Positions 23,279-32,825 of a stretch of 64,000 nt of DNA are shown here, in pieces. Under the pieces are notes generated by a model. It saw only the letters and a program-made list of their open reading frames with translations, was not told the origin of the DNA and did not search any database. Source of the DNA: Dyadobacter arcticus (GTDB lineage: Bacteria; Bacteroidota; Bacteroidia; Cytophagales; Spirosomataceae); assembly GCF_011762185.1 (NCBI RefSeq), contig NZ_JAASQJ010000002.1, positions 434,001-498,000 of the forward strand, in the 5' to 3' direction. Position 1 is the first letter of the stretch; every line of letters begins with the position of its first letter. The translations under genes were made by a program, and so were the position numbers.

Positions 23279-25552
23279 CTAAATTTCATCATCGGTCAAC
23301 TTACTCACTGTAATCGGCAATTCCCTCACTCTTTTTCCTGTCGCGTGGAACACGGCATTTGCTACTGCTGCTGCTACGCCAACAATCGCAATCTCGCCCA
23401 GGCCTTTGGAACCGATTGGATTAACGTGGACGTCAGGCTTGTCGATATACAAAACATCAATTTGCGGGATATCGGCATGAACTGGGATGTGATAGCTGGC
23501 AAAGTCCCTGGTCAGGTAACGGCCTCGGCGATGATCCATCACAGAAGCTTCCATAAGCGCCATGCCTATCCCACCCACTATCCCGCCGATGGATTGACTT
23601 CTGGCGGTTTTGTAATTAATGATTTTCCCAACATCTGCGCAGGTAACAACCCTTTTCACGCGCACTTCACTGGTGACAGGGCTCACATGGACCTCCACAA
23701 AATGACAACCAAAAGAATACATTGAGAACTGATCGCGCTCCGGCCCGGATTTCGACTCTTCTGTGACTTCCAGTTGCGGAAGATTATGGAATTTTAAAAT
23801 ATCAACATAGGAAAGGCCCTTCTCAGCATTTGAGGATGCATACAGCACCCCATTCTTTATGCTGATTTCACTAGGATCCGGTTTAGAAAAATCTCCATCC
23901 GGCATTGAGGCTGCCAGTGCGATGATTTTATTTTTCAGCGACTCACAAGCAACGTGCACCGCTGAGCCAACACTTGGAATGGTGGAAGAACCATTCTGTC
24001 CGGGCGCATCGGGCAGGCTGGAATCTCCGAGATCAAACCTGATTTTTTTTGCCTGGACCCCTAAAATTTTAGCGGCAATGCGCGTCATTGCAGTTCCCGT
24101 CCCGGGGCCAATATCCATCGTTGCACTTTGCACCACGACCGAACCATTCGCAAGTATAATCGCCTTTGCCTTAGAAGGATGCCTGTGAAAACCGTACAAA
24201 CTTGAAGCCATGCCATATCCCACCAGCATGCCGCCAAGTTTCATGGAGCGAGGTTGTAACGACCGGTTTTTCCAGCCAAATTTTTGAGCGCCCATTTCGT
24301 AACATTCCTTCAAAGACTTGGCCGACCACTGCAAATTCCGCTCAGGATCAGAATCTGCATGATTGCGCAAACGCAGTTCCAGCGGGTCAAGCTGCAATGC
24401 AAAGGCTACCTCATCAAGCGCTGATTCCAGTGCAAACATTCCGGTCGCATCGCCCGGACCGCGCATCCAGGTGGGCGTGTTCACATCCAGGTTGAGAAGG
24501 CGGTAACGCGTAGAAACATTCGGGCAGGCGTACATAGCACGGGTCGCCAGGATCGTCCGTTCCAGATGTTCTTCATAAGCAGAAGTCTGACCTGTACCTT
24601 CGTGCGTGATCGCGCTCAGCTTTCCCTCTTTAGTTGCCCCAATTTCAATTTTCTGAACGGTATAAGGGCGGTAACCTACCGAAGTGAACATCAATTCGCG
24701 ACCGAGAACCAGCTTAACAGGACGTTTGACAATTTTAGCTGCCAGCACCGTCGCAATCGTATGAGGCCACACCCGTATCCCCGACCCAAATGCACCGCCA
24801 ATGAACTTAGAGATCACTTTCACATTTTCACGCGGCAATTTGAAAATCTGTGCCAGATTACCCTGTGCAGACTTCACACCCTGATTTTTATCGTAAACCG
24901 TCAGCCGGTCGTCAGCCTCCCAAACCGCGATAATGGCATGAGGTTCGAGCGGTTGGTGATGCTGGGTTGGAATGATATAAGTAGCATTGATTTTTACATC
25001 CGCATTCGTCATTGCCTCTGCATTGCCCCGGTCATAATCCTGAAATGGAGAGTTTTTATTTTTTTGCACGCTGGGTGCAATGGTTGCTTTAGGTAAGTTC
25101 GCTTCAAAATTTGTTTGATGCACTTCAACCTCATAATCAATATGAACTAACGAAGCGGCATGCACTGCCTGCTCGAATGTTTCGGCGACGACCATTGCTA
25201 CCGGCTGCCCGTCGAAATAAATGAGTCCGTCGTAAAAAATCCTGAATGCTGTTCCCATTGGTGCGCGCTCCGCAGGCTGCTTTGCAATACCATAACCAGG
25301 TATTCCCGGATTATTTAAATGACTAACCACTGCCAAAACACCTGGTGCCTGCCCGGCTAATTTGGTTTCGATGCTTGTGATTTTACCTTTTGCTATGGTA
25401 CTGGTAATGAGGACAGCATGGGCAAGATGATCAAAGGGATATTCAGCCGAATACGTAGCTGCGCCAGTTACTTTGACATGACCATCGACCCGATCAAATG
25501 AAAGATCAGGTTCTGGGTTAGTGGATTGTGATTTATCGGTCATAGCATTCAA
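23279..25552 (-). CDS. paoC: Xanthine dehydrogenase-family molybdenum cofactor subunit (PaoC/YagR-like)
   Basis: The product is 757 residues. Features of the family are KVTGAATYSAEYPFDHLAHA, THQHHQPLEPH-like QHHQPLEPHAII, FIGGAFGSG, RGPGDATGMFALESALDEVA, GQNGSSTIPSVGSAVHVACE and the catalytic Glu720 in SKGLGEIAI. It binds molybdopterin (cytosine dinucleotide in PaoC) and performs hydroxylation of aldehydes or heterocycles. Its start overlaps the FAD-subunit stop by four bases. The subunit order 2Fe-2S, FAD, Mo matches the PaoABC aldehyde oxidoreductase. The substrate is not readable from the sequence. Confidence 0.93.
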   Translation of the reverse strand: MNAMTDKSQSTNPEPDLSFDRVDGHVKVTGAATYSAEYPFDHLAHAVLITSTIAKGKITSIETKLAGQAPGVLAVVSHLNNPGIPGYGIAKQPAERAPMGTAFRIFYDGLIYFDGQPVAMVVAETFEQAVHAASLVHIDYEVEVHQTNFEANLPKATIAPSVQKNKNSPFQDYDRGNAEAMTNADVKINATYIIPTQHHQPLEPHAIIAVWEADDRLTVYDKNQGVKSAQGNLAQIFKLPRENVKVISKFIGGAFGSGIRVWPHTIATVLAAKIVKRPVKLVLGRELMFTSVGYRPYTVQKIEIGATKEGKLSAITHEGTGQTSAYEEHLERTILATRAMYACPNVSTRYRLLNLDVNTPTWMRGPGDATGMFALESALDEVAFALQLDPLELRLRNHADSDPERNLQWSAKSLKECYEMGAQKFGWKNRSLQPRSMKLGGMLVGYGMASSLYGFHRHPSKAKAIILANGSVVVQSATMDIGPGTGTAMTRIAAKILGVQAKKIRFDLGDSSLPDAPGQNGSSTIPSVGSAVHVACESLKNKIIALAASMPDGDFSKPDPSEISIKNGVLYASSNAEKGLSYVDILKFHNLPQLEVTEESKSGPERDQFSMYSFGCHFVEVHVSPVTSEVRVKRVVTCADVGKIINYKTARSQSIGGIVGGIGMALMEASVMDHRRGRYLTRDFASYHIPVHADIPQIDVLYIDKPDVHVNPIGSKGLGEIAIVGVAAAVANAVFHATGKRVRELPITVSKLTDDEI

Positions 25553-26547
25553 GGTCTACCAGCTGCAATTTTTAAAGCTTCCACAATTACATTTGGTACT
25601 AATTTCATTTTAAATGCATTGTGTTCAAAAGACCTTGCATCCAGCATGGAAATCTCCGCAACCTGCTTGAAAACACTATCAGAAACGGGCTGACCAACCA
25701 GCATTTTTTCCCCTTCGTATAATCGCCATGGTTTATGTGCTACTCCACCTAATGCTAGTCGCGCTGCTTTTATAGTGCCCTGGTCAATGTCCAAAGCGAC
25801 AGCTGCGGATACGATTGCAAATGCATAGGCTGCCCGGTCGCGGACTTTTAAATAATGACTGTGTTTTGATAAATTTTCCATGGATAGCTCAACGCCAAGA
25901 ATCAACTCGCCCCTCTCCAGGTTCGTATCCAGATCAGGCCGCTCCCCAGGTAATCTGTGAAAGTCTTTAAATGCAATACGCCGTTCTCCTTTCATTCCCA
26001 TTACCAAAATCACCGCATCAAGCGCCGCTAATGCAACATTCAAATCGCTTGGATTAACGGCAATGCATGAATCTTCATTCTGCTTTTCATTTAACCCAAA
26101 AATTGCATGCATGTTGTTGATCCCACCCAGTGCGCTGCAACCCGTATCATTCTTTCTTTTGTTACAGGCGAAAGCTGTGTCGTAAAAATAGGTACAGCGG
26201 GTCCGCTGCAATAAATTCCCACCCACCGTCGCCATATTCCTGATCTGACCGGAAGCCCCTGCATTCAATGCCTGGACGAGTAGCGGATACTTGGCTTTAA
26301 CGATCTTATTTTCTGCAACTTCACTATTCAAGGCCAATGCTCCAATCCGAAGTATCCCAGCTTTTTGTTCAATTTTTTTGAGCGGTAGATGGTTAATATC
26401 CACCAGCTTCTCAGGAATGGCAATCCCGCGCTTCATGAGGTCAACCAGGTTAGTTCCGCCAGCAATGAACCGGGCGCTCTCTTCCGAGGAAACGATATCG
26501 ATTGCTTCTTTGAGATTCCGCGGGCGGTAATATTGATATGGTCTCAT
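25549..26547 (-). CDS. paoB: FAD-binding subunit of the molybdenum hydroxylase (PaoB/YagS-like)
   Basis: The product is 332 residues. FAD-binding motifs are ARFIAGGTNLVDLMKRGIAI and ATVGGNLLQRTRC. It contains the extra cysteine-rich insert that in PaoB ligates a [4Fe-4S] cluster, with candidate ligands C118, C128, C137 and C161. The C-terminal half holds VRDRAAYAFAIVSAAVALD and RLALGGVAHKPWR of the CO-dehydrogenase flavoprotein C-terminal domain. Both junctions overlap by four bases with the flanking subunit genes, indicating translational coupling. Confidence 0.93.
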   Translation of the reverse strand: MRPYQYYRPRNLKEAIDIVSSEESARFIAGGTNLVDLMKRGIAIPEKLVDINHLPLKKIEQKAGILRIGALALNSEVAENKIVKAKYPLLVQALNAGASGQIRNMATVGGNLLQRTRCTYFYDTAFACNKRKNDTGCSALGGINNMHAIFGLNEKQNEDSCIAVNPSDLNVALAALDAVILVMGMKGERRIAFKDFHRLPGERPDLDTNLERGELILGVELSMENLSKHSHYLKVRDRAAYAFAIVSAAVALDIDQGTIKAARLALGGVAHKPWRLYEGEKMLVGQPVSDSVFKQVAEISMLDARSFEHNAFKMKLVPNVIVEALKIAAGRP

Positions 26548-27182
26548 ACTTTCCTACCGCTGTTTTTGACCTCTGTGATCGCATTGACAATATTAGGGTA
26601 AGCCCCACAGCGACAAAGGTTGCCGCTCATATATTCCTGAATTTCCACTTCCGACCCAGCCTGCCCTTCCCGAATGCAGGATACTGCCGACATGAGCTGT
26701 CCGGGCGTGCAATACCCGCATTGAAAACCGTCATGTTTGATAAAGGCTTCCTGTAATGGATGCAGCTGATCCCCGCTGCTTAACCCTTCAATGGTGGTAA
26801 TCTTCTTTCCATGCTGCATGACCGCAAAGCTCAGGCAGGACAACATCCGATGCCCGTCCACATGAACAGTACAAGCACCGCATTGACCAAAGTCGCATCC
26901 TTTTTTTGTACCGGTCAGCCGAAGCTGCTCCCGAAGCAAATCGAGCAGGGTCGTCCGCGGATCAATGCTGATACGCTTTCTGACTCCGTTAACTGTTAAT
27001 GCCAATTTCACTTTTTCAGCATTCCCAATTGGAATATCCTCGCTATCCCAATCCCCCGACCTCAGCAAATTGGCGGGCGCTAAGGACAGACCAGCAAAGG
27101 CCACGGACTGCTTCAAAAAAAACCTTCTATCTTCTTGAAGTGGATCCAACGTGTCGTCTGCAGCTTTTGTGTTTTCTTCCAT
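26544..27182 (-). CDS. paoA: Tat-exported [2Fe-2S] subunit of the molybdenum hydroxylase (PaoA/YagT-like)
   Basis: The product is 212 residues. A twin-arginine signal (DRRFFLKQSVAFAGLSLAPA) precedes the ferredoxin-like domain. First cluster: CDFGQCGACTVHVDGH with a later C. Second cluster: FQCGYCTPGQLMSA and GNLCRCGAYPNIV. This subunit carries the export signal for the whole periplasmic heterotrimer and passes electrons out from the Mo centre. It is the first gene of the operon; its stop overlaps the FAD-subunit start by four bases. Confidence 0.94.
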   Translation of the reverse strand: MEENTKAADDTLDPLQEDRRFFLKQSVAFAGLSLAPANLLRSGDWDSEDIPIGNAEKVKLALTVNGVRKRISIDPRTTLLDLLREQLRLTGTKKGCDFGQCGACTVHVDGHRMLSCLSFAVMQHGKKITTIEGLSSGDQLHPLQEAFIKHDGFQCGYCTPGQLMSAVSCIREGQAGSEVEIQEYMSGNLCRCGAYPNIVNAITEVKNSGRKV

Positions 27183-27245
27183 TTAGTGCAAATAATGATT
27201 ATGGGCCGATTCTGATCACAATGTCTGAATTTCAAAGGCGATATT

Positions 27246-28022
27246 TCAAAAGTTCTGAAGCTCAATCCAGGTTGGGGCGTGGTCGCTCGTTTTTTCCCAT
27301 CCACGTACGTGGCTGTCAACTCCCGCGGAAACCAGGCGGCCGGAAATTTGCGGGCTTAACAAAAAGTGGTCGATCCGTAAGCCTGCATTCCGGCCATAAG
27401 CATTCCGGAAATAATCCCAGAATGTGTAAATGCGCTCTTCGGGGTAAAGCTTGCGCAATGCATCCACCCAGCCTTGATCCACCAGTTCCTTAAATTTCTC
27501 GCGGGATTCAGGAAAAAACAATGCATTGTCCAGCCAGCTTGAAGGTTTGTAAACGTCTATTTCAGTGGGAATCACATTATAATCGCCAGCCAGTATCACC
27601 GGCACTTCCTCGGAAAGCAGATAAGCGGCATGCGCTTTCAGTCGCTCAAACCAGCGCAGTTTATAATCGAATTTGGGACCGGGAGCTGGATTGCCATTTG
27701 GCAAATAGAGGCATCCGATGAGTACGTTATCAACGATGGCTTCGATATAGCGGCTATGCAAATCCTCGTCATCTCCGGGAAGTGTATTACGGACTTCCTG
27801 CAACTCCACACCACGTCCGAGAATGGCAACACCATTCCAGCTTTTCTGCCCGTGCCAGATCGCATTATAACCGGCATCCAACAACGCTTTTTCTGGAAAT
27901 TTTTCCTGCGGCGCTTTCAATTCCTGCAAACAAACCACATCCGGCTTCGCCTCTTCAAGCCATCGTAACAGGACCGGTAAGCGGCCATTGACGCCATTAA
28001 TATTATAAGTTGCTATTTTCAT
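27246..28022 (-). CDS. xthA: Exodeoxyribonuclease III
   Basis: The product is 258 residues, the usual length for XthA. Motifs: MKIATYNINGVNGRLPVLLR at the start, CLQELKAP (metal ligand E34), NGVAILGRG, VILAGDYNVIPTEIDVY (Asp/Asn catalytic pair), GLRIDHFLLS, and TSDHAPTWIEL at the end with the catalytic His. It is a cytoplasmic AP endonuclease and 3'-5' exonuclease for base excision repair. It stands alone upstream of the hydroxylase operon, 63 bases apart in the same direction; I see no functional link. Confidence 0.95.
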   Translation of the reverse strand: MKIATYNINGVNGRLPVLLRWLEEAKPDVVCLQELKAPQEKFPEKALLDAGYNAIWHGQKSWNGVAILGRGVELQEVRNTLPGDDEDLHSRYIEAIVDNVLIGCLYLPNGNPAPGPKFDYKLRWFERLKAHAAYLLSEEVPVILAGDYNVIPTEIDVYKPSSWLDNALFFPESREKFKELVDQGWVDALRKLYPEERIYTFWDYFRNAYGRNAGLRIDHFLLSPQISGRLVSAGVDSHVRGWEKTSDHAPTWIELQNF

Positions 28023-28173
28023 GATGACACGAGCGGGTTTACTAACCTCAATAAGTTAAAGACTGGCCAACGACAAATATAATGCCGTATTCACCTGGCT
28101 TAGTTTTTATATATCTCCTTAAAAAGACGGCTTAGCTGGTGGGCAGGAAAAACATATTTAGTTTTAATAAATA

Positions 28174-30756
28174 ATGAATAATACTTCCCCGCAGTTTTTA
28201 ATGGGTGGCGGCGAAATGGGAGCGCTGACAAGGGCTTACGACTGGTCGGGCTCATTTATTGGCGAGCCACACACCTGGCCGCAAAGCCTCCGGACTACTG
28301 TTGCCATGATCCTTTCTTCCAAATTTCCCATGTTTTTATGGTGGGGAAAGGAGCTTATTCAATTTTACAATGATGCATACAGGCCCAGCTTAGGGGATAA
28401 TGGAAAACATCCTACTGCCTTGGGACAGCGTGCGGAGGATTGCTGGCCTGAGACATGGTCCATAATTAAACCGCTGATCGACAACGTGCTGGCAGGCGAA
28501 GAAGCAACGTGGAGCGAGAATCAACTGATCCCTATCTATCGAAACGGAAACCTTGAAGATGTATACTGGACTTTTAGTTATAGTCCCGTTATAAATGAGT
28601 CAGACCAGATTGGCGGGGTGTTGGTGATTTGCCAGGAAACGACCAAAGCTGTTACTACACATCAAAAACTGGCATTGAGTGAGGCGCGTTTTCGCAGCAT
28701 TGTGGAGCAGGCGCCCATGGCCATTGGTTTGCTAAGTGGCCCCGAAATGGTCATTGACGTAGGTAATGATAAATTATTTGAAGTTTGGGGAAGGAACTCA
28801 TCTATCATAGGCCTGCCCATTCTCGAAGCATTGCCTGAAATCAGGGATCAGCAGTTTGCTCAATTGCTGGAAGATGTGTACCGCAGCGGTAACCCTTATT
28901 ATGGTAACGGTGCGTTAGCAAAACTCGAAAAAAACGGATTGCTGGAAGATGTATATTTCGATTTTGTCTGCATGCCACTCCGTGACGTCTCCGAACGTAT
29001 TGTTGGAATAACCATTTTGGCTACAGATGTAACCCGGCAAATCCTGGCACAAAGGGCATTGAAAGAAAACGAAGCCAAGATGCGCTCGGACCGAATAGCC
29101 GCCTGGATGGAGATCGAGGAAAGCCAGATGCAGTTACTCGCATTGTTTGAACAGTCGCCCGTTGCGATCGCTATTATCAAAAAGGAAGACCTGACATTCA
29201 CGATGGCCAATCCATTTTATGCGGAAATGGTAGGACGTACTCCCGAAGAGATTGTGGGAAAGCCATTGCTGGAAGCAGTGCCGGAAATTGCGGGCCAGGG
29301 ATTTGACCAATTGATTAATAAGGTTATGGAAACGGGCGTTCCCTTTAGATCCGGGGAACAATCTGTGGATATTGTCCGCGACGGGCGCTTGCAAACCATC
29401 TACGTAGACCTTACTTATCAGCCAAAAAAAGACCTTAAAGGTCAGATCAACGGGGTATTGGTGGTTGCCACAGACATGACGCAGCAGGTTTTGGCCCGAC
29501 AGAAAAACCTGGAAGCTGAAAGCGCATTACGCGGTGCAGTGGAGCTTGCTGAGCTGGGTACCTGGCAGATTAACCTCCATACTAAAAGTGTTGAATTCTC
29601 AAAACGGATCAGGGACTGGTTCAACCTTGGCGAAAATGAATTGATCGATGTTGTCCGGGTTTATGAACTGATTGGCCGGCCCGATCGAAAATCCGCAAGA
29701 AAGACAATCGAACGCGCAACAGCTCCGGGCAACGACGGTGTTTTCGACATGGAATACACCGTGGATACCAGCACTGGAATAAAAGAAAGGATCCTTCATG
29801 CACACGGGAAGGTTCATTATAATGATAAAGGCGAAGCATATAAAGTCAGTGGTACAGTACAGGATGTAACGCGACAACGGAAAATCCAGCTCGAACTGGA
29901 ACATCAGGTGCAACAGCGGACAGAAGAATTACAGATGGCAAATAAGGAACTGGCTTCAAGTAATTTCGAGCTGGCAGCTATCAATAAAGAATTTGTAGCC
30001 ATCAATGAAGAGCTGAGCCAGTCTAATAACATGCTCGCGAGATCCAATGAAAACCTGCAGCAATTTGCTTATGTGGCTTCCCACGATTTACAGGAACCTC
30101 TCAGAAAGGTGCAGTCCTTTGGAGACCTGCTGACGAAACGGTATAGCACTCAGCTCGGAGATGGTGTGGATTATGTAAAAAGAATGCAGGCGGCCTCCAA
30201 ACGGATGTCGGTTTTAATTGAGGATTTGCTGACTTTTTCTCGGCTCTCGGTCAGGCAGGATACCTCTGAGCGGGTTCCTCTGAACCATGTGATCGAATCC
30301 GTGATTGCTGTTCTTGAATTATCGATTCAGGAGGCGGGAGCTCAGATAACCGCCGCCAAACTTCCTGTCATCATAGGCGACATATCTCAATTGGAGCAGC
30401 TTTTTCAAAATTTACTAAGCAATGCATTAAAATTTCGACAACCCGGAGAAGCGCCAAAAATACAGATTATGCACAAGTTGATTTTTATGAATGACTTACC
30501 CATTCCGATCAAACCTCTTCGGCATGCAGGTGCCTATCATCGCATTGATATCATTGATAATGGCATCGGGTTCGATGGGAACAACGCAGACCGTATCTTT
30601 CAGGTTTTTCAACGTTTACATGGAAAACATCAATATCCCGGAACAGGGATCGGCCTGGCTATCTGCGAAAAGGTGGTAGCCAACCATGGAGGTGCGATCA
30701 CAGCCAGCAGCAAAGAAGGTGAAGGCGCAACTTTTAGTGTATTTCTGCCTGCGTGA
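28174..30756 (+). CDS. Cytoplasmic multi-PAS sensor histidine kinase
   Basis: The product is 860 residues with no signal peptide or membrane segment. At least four PAS/PAC-type domains occupy 1-560 (FPMFLWWGKELIQFYNDAYR; FRSIVEQAPMAIGLLSGPEM; LLALFEQSPVAIAIIKKEDL; a fourth at about 445-560). A coiled coil links to the kinase core (about 565-625, rich in E, L, N, S). HisKA: phosphoacceptor His in FAYVASHDLQEPLRKVQSFG. HATPase: NLLSNALKF, DNGIGFDG, GTGIGLAICEKV. No receiver domain or response regulator is adjacent, so the partner is elsewhere. Confidence 0.95.
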   Translation: MNNTSPQFLMGGGEMGALTRAYDWSGSFIGEPHTWPQSLRTTVAMILSSKFPMFLWWGKELIQFYNDAYRPSLGDNGKHPTALGQRAEDCWPETWSIIKPLIDNVLAGEEATWSENQLIPIYRNGNLEDVYWTFSYSPVINESDQIGGVLVICQETTKAVTTHQKLALSEARFRSIVEQAPMAIGLLSGPEMVIDVGNDKLFEVWGRNSSIIGLPILEALPEIRDQQFAQLLEDVYRSGNPYYGNGALAKLEKNGLLEDVYFDFVCMPLRDVSERIVGITILATDVTRQILAQRALKENEAKMRSDRIAAWMEIEESQMQLLALFEQSPVAIAIIKKEDLTFTMANPFYAEMVGRTPEEIVGKPLLEAVPEIAGQGFDQLINKVMETGVPFRSGEQSVDIVRDGRLQTIYVDLTYQPKKDLKGQINGVLVVATDMTQQVLARQKNLEAESALRGAVELAELGTWQINLHTKSVEFSKRIRDWFNLGENELIDVVRVYELIGRPDRKSARKTIERATAPGNDGVFDMEYTVDTSTGIKERILHAHGKVHYNDKGEAYKVSGTVQDVTRQRKIQLELEHQVQQRTEELQMANKELASSNFELAAINKEFVAINEELSQSNNMLARSNENLQQFAYVASHDLQEPLRKVQSFGDLLTKRYSTQLGDGVDYVKRMQAASKRMSVLIEDLLTFSRLSVRQDTSERVPLNHVIESVIAVLELSIQEAGAQITAAKLPVIIGDISQLEQLFQNLLSNALKFRQPGEAPKIQIMHKLIFMNDLPIPIKPLRHAGAYHRIDIIDNGIGFDGNNADRIFQVFQRLHGKHQYPGTGIGLAICEKVVANHGGAITASSKEGEGATFSVFLPA

Positions 30757-30946
30757 CCAATGTGGAATTATATAACTCAAAAGATTTAGTAGCGTCAGCC
30801 CGAAGAGCTGCTCCTTCCAAAAAACAATCCTGTCAATGCTTGCAAACCATGATACCAAATCATGGAAACGATGATTGTTTAATCATTCGGATCAGACAAA
30901 CTTTGCCTTGCATCCCGATGAACTCAACCTGATACTCCATTCAAAT

Positions 30947-31055
30947 GAGGAAGGAGGAAAGGGAGGAAGGGGGAAAGGGAGGAAGGAGGAAAGGGAGGAT
31001 TTTTTCTTCATCCCTTTCATCCCCCTCTTCCCCTTCCTCCCCTTCCTCCCTTTTT
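30947..31055. repeat. Purine/pyrimidine mirror tract able to form a long hairpin
   Basis: 53 bases of only A and G (30947-30999) are followed by about 55 bases almost only of C and T (31000-31055). The two halves are broadly complementary, for example AAAGGGAGGAAGG with CCTTCCTCCCTTT. The first half has four or more runs of three to five G. It lies between the convergent ends of the histidine kinase and FAD-protein genes, in a 302-base gap that holds nothing else I recognise. Confidence 0.6.
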
Positions 31056-31058
31056 ACG

Positions 31059-32783
31059 CTAACCGTTAATAGCTTCCACAATGCTCGACGATGCTTCTTC
31101 GCAGAAATCCAGGCCGGAGTAGTCGGGGTTGTAGCCCCCTATGTATGGGACCGCCATGATGTATACGCGGGGATTGGGTTTGCCTTGTTGGTCTACGATC
31201 TGAAAACTATCACTAATGGTAATGCCCGGTACTTTAAGATAATATTCGCCATCCTGCATTCTCTCCACCTTCTTATTGTCTTTGAGTAATTCAGCGATCC
31301 CTCTTTCTTGTTCCCTGAATTTAATGCGGGCCGGACTGACGGATTCATTGGCAATTAATCCCTGAAATGTAAACTCCTCATAATCTAAATGGGGCTGGCC
31401 TACGCAGTCCACAAAAGTCTGATAATAATCGGCCTGCCCTTTTCCATTTTCATCTACGTACAGGTAGGTAACACCGCCCTTGGCCTCCGGCTCAACTTTG
31501 CTGTCCTCTCCTACGGAAACGATATCCAGCCTCCCGGCATCATGCAGGGCAAACAATTCCTCGCAGGAACTTTGGGGAACAAATGCGATCACAATGGATA
31601 TCAGCGGCATTAACACCTTTTGAAGCCTCAGCATATCCTCCGCGGACAGGTACTTTGCAGGATAATTCATGGTAAAACTCAGTACCGCCAGAACCTCTTT
31701 CCAATAAATAGATTCGCGCTTTTTAATGGATTTCTCAGCTTCAAGATATTCATCCCTGAAGAGCTGAAACGGCTCCTTATCCTCCCGCAAATCCATCATT
31801 GCTTTTACAAACTCTTCCAGGTCAAGGTCCTTGATTTTTTTGTAGAATTTTGGGTCCTTCCTGCGGAATTGATCTTTAAAATTCTTTTTAAATAGAAAAT
31901 CTAAGGAAAGAAAGCCATCATTCTTTTCCATGTTCTGATCAATCTCCTCTTTGGTAAGCATGGAATCCTCAGATAGTAAAGGCTCCTCCAAATGAAACCT
32001 GATGGCTGGAAGCATGCCATTTCTGGAATGCATTACCATCCTGAAATCCGGGCAATCTTTGGACGGATGAAAGACAATTTTACCATCATTCCCTTTATCG
32101 AATGTACCATTATGGCGGGAAAGTGTCCGGATGGCATCGATGGCAGTAAGCGACGAACCTTTGATTGCGATGGCGTGATTCAATTTTAATTCCAGCTTAG
32201 AAGGCGGATAAGGCGAGTCGTAGTATCCTAGAACAACGCCTTCATGCTTAATCGGCCATTTATGTCCGGTACAGACAATAACCTTATCGAATTTCAGCGT
32301 TCCTTTTTTTGCTACTTTAATTTCGACTTTATCCTGACCTGGGCAATCTTGAATATCTACAATTTTGCTATCAAAATGCACGGTCGTTTTCAGCCCCGCT
32401 TCTTCGGCCTTTTTCAATAAAAGATCAAACTGATCGGAAAGATATTGGCCGAACAACAGCCTTGGTAAAACCTTAAATTCATTAAACCCTTCCTTATCAA
32501 TTTTAAAATCTGCAAGGAGTTTATCAGGTAACGTCTGGACCCATTCTCCAATCGAAGTGGCTATTTCGGGAATTTCGTTGTCAGATACATTGGTAATGTG
32601 CTCGCGATTAGCACCTGAGGAACTGTATGGCATTCCAGCTCCCAATTGTTTTTTTTCTTCAAAAATATCTATTACAAAATCTTTATTTTTCCCCTCGACA
32701 AATCTCTTAAAAATAAACATTGCGCTTGGTCCTCCCCCAAGAATTGCTATATGCTGCTTCTCTCTTCCAATGGTCATTGACAA
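31059..32783 (-). CDS. FAD/NAD(P)-binding protein (PF13454-like)
   Basis: The product is 574 residues. The N-terminal dinucleotide-binding motif is IAILGGGPSAMFIFKRFVEG followed by VIDIFEEKKQLGAGMPYSS. A second FAD-contact strand is FDKVIVCTGHKWP. The central region has AIAIKGSSLTAIDAIRTLSR and the end has VYIMAVPYIGGYNPDYSGLD. This is the FAD-NAD(P)-binding family often annotated as hydroxyacylglutathione hydrolase-like or FAD-dependent pyridine nucleotide proteins, mostly of unknown substrate. It is 42 bases downstream of the YihY gene in the same direction. Confidence 0.88.
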   Translation of the reverse strand: MSMTIGREKQHIAILGGGPSAMFIFKRFVEGKNKDFVIDIFEEKKQLGAGMPYSSSGANREHITNVSDNEIPEIATSIGEWVQTLPDKLLADFKIDKEGFNEFKVLPRLLFGQYLSDQFDLLLKKAEEAGLKTTVHFDSKIVDIQDCPGQDKVEIKVAKKGTLKFDKVIVCTGHKWPIKHEGVVLGYYDSPYPPSKLELKLNHAIAIKGSSLTAIDAIRTLSRHNGTFDKGNDGKIVFHPSKDCPDFRMVMHSRNGMLPAIRFHLEEPLLSEDSMLTKEEIDQNMEKNDGFLSLDFLFKKNFKDQFRRKDPKFYKKIKDLDLEEFVKAMMDLREDKEPFQLFRDEYLEAEKSIKKRESIYWKEVLAVLSFTMNYPAKYLSAEDMLRLQKVLMPLISIVIAFVPQSSCEELFALHDAGRLDIVSVGEDSKVEPEAKGGVTYLYVDENGKGQADYYQTFVDCVGQPHLDYEEFTFQGLIANESVSPARIKFREQERGIAELLKDNKKVERMQDGEYYLKVPGITISDSFQIVDQQGKPNPRVYIMAVPYIGGYNPDYSGLDFCEEASSSIVEAING

Positions 32784-32825
32784 ATAAATTAAGCTGTATG
32801 TGTGTTAATATTGCCGATTTGTAAA

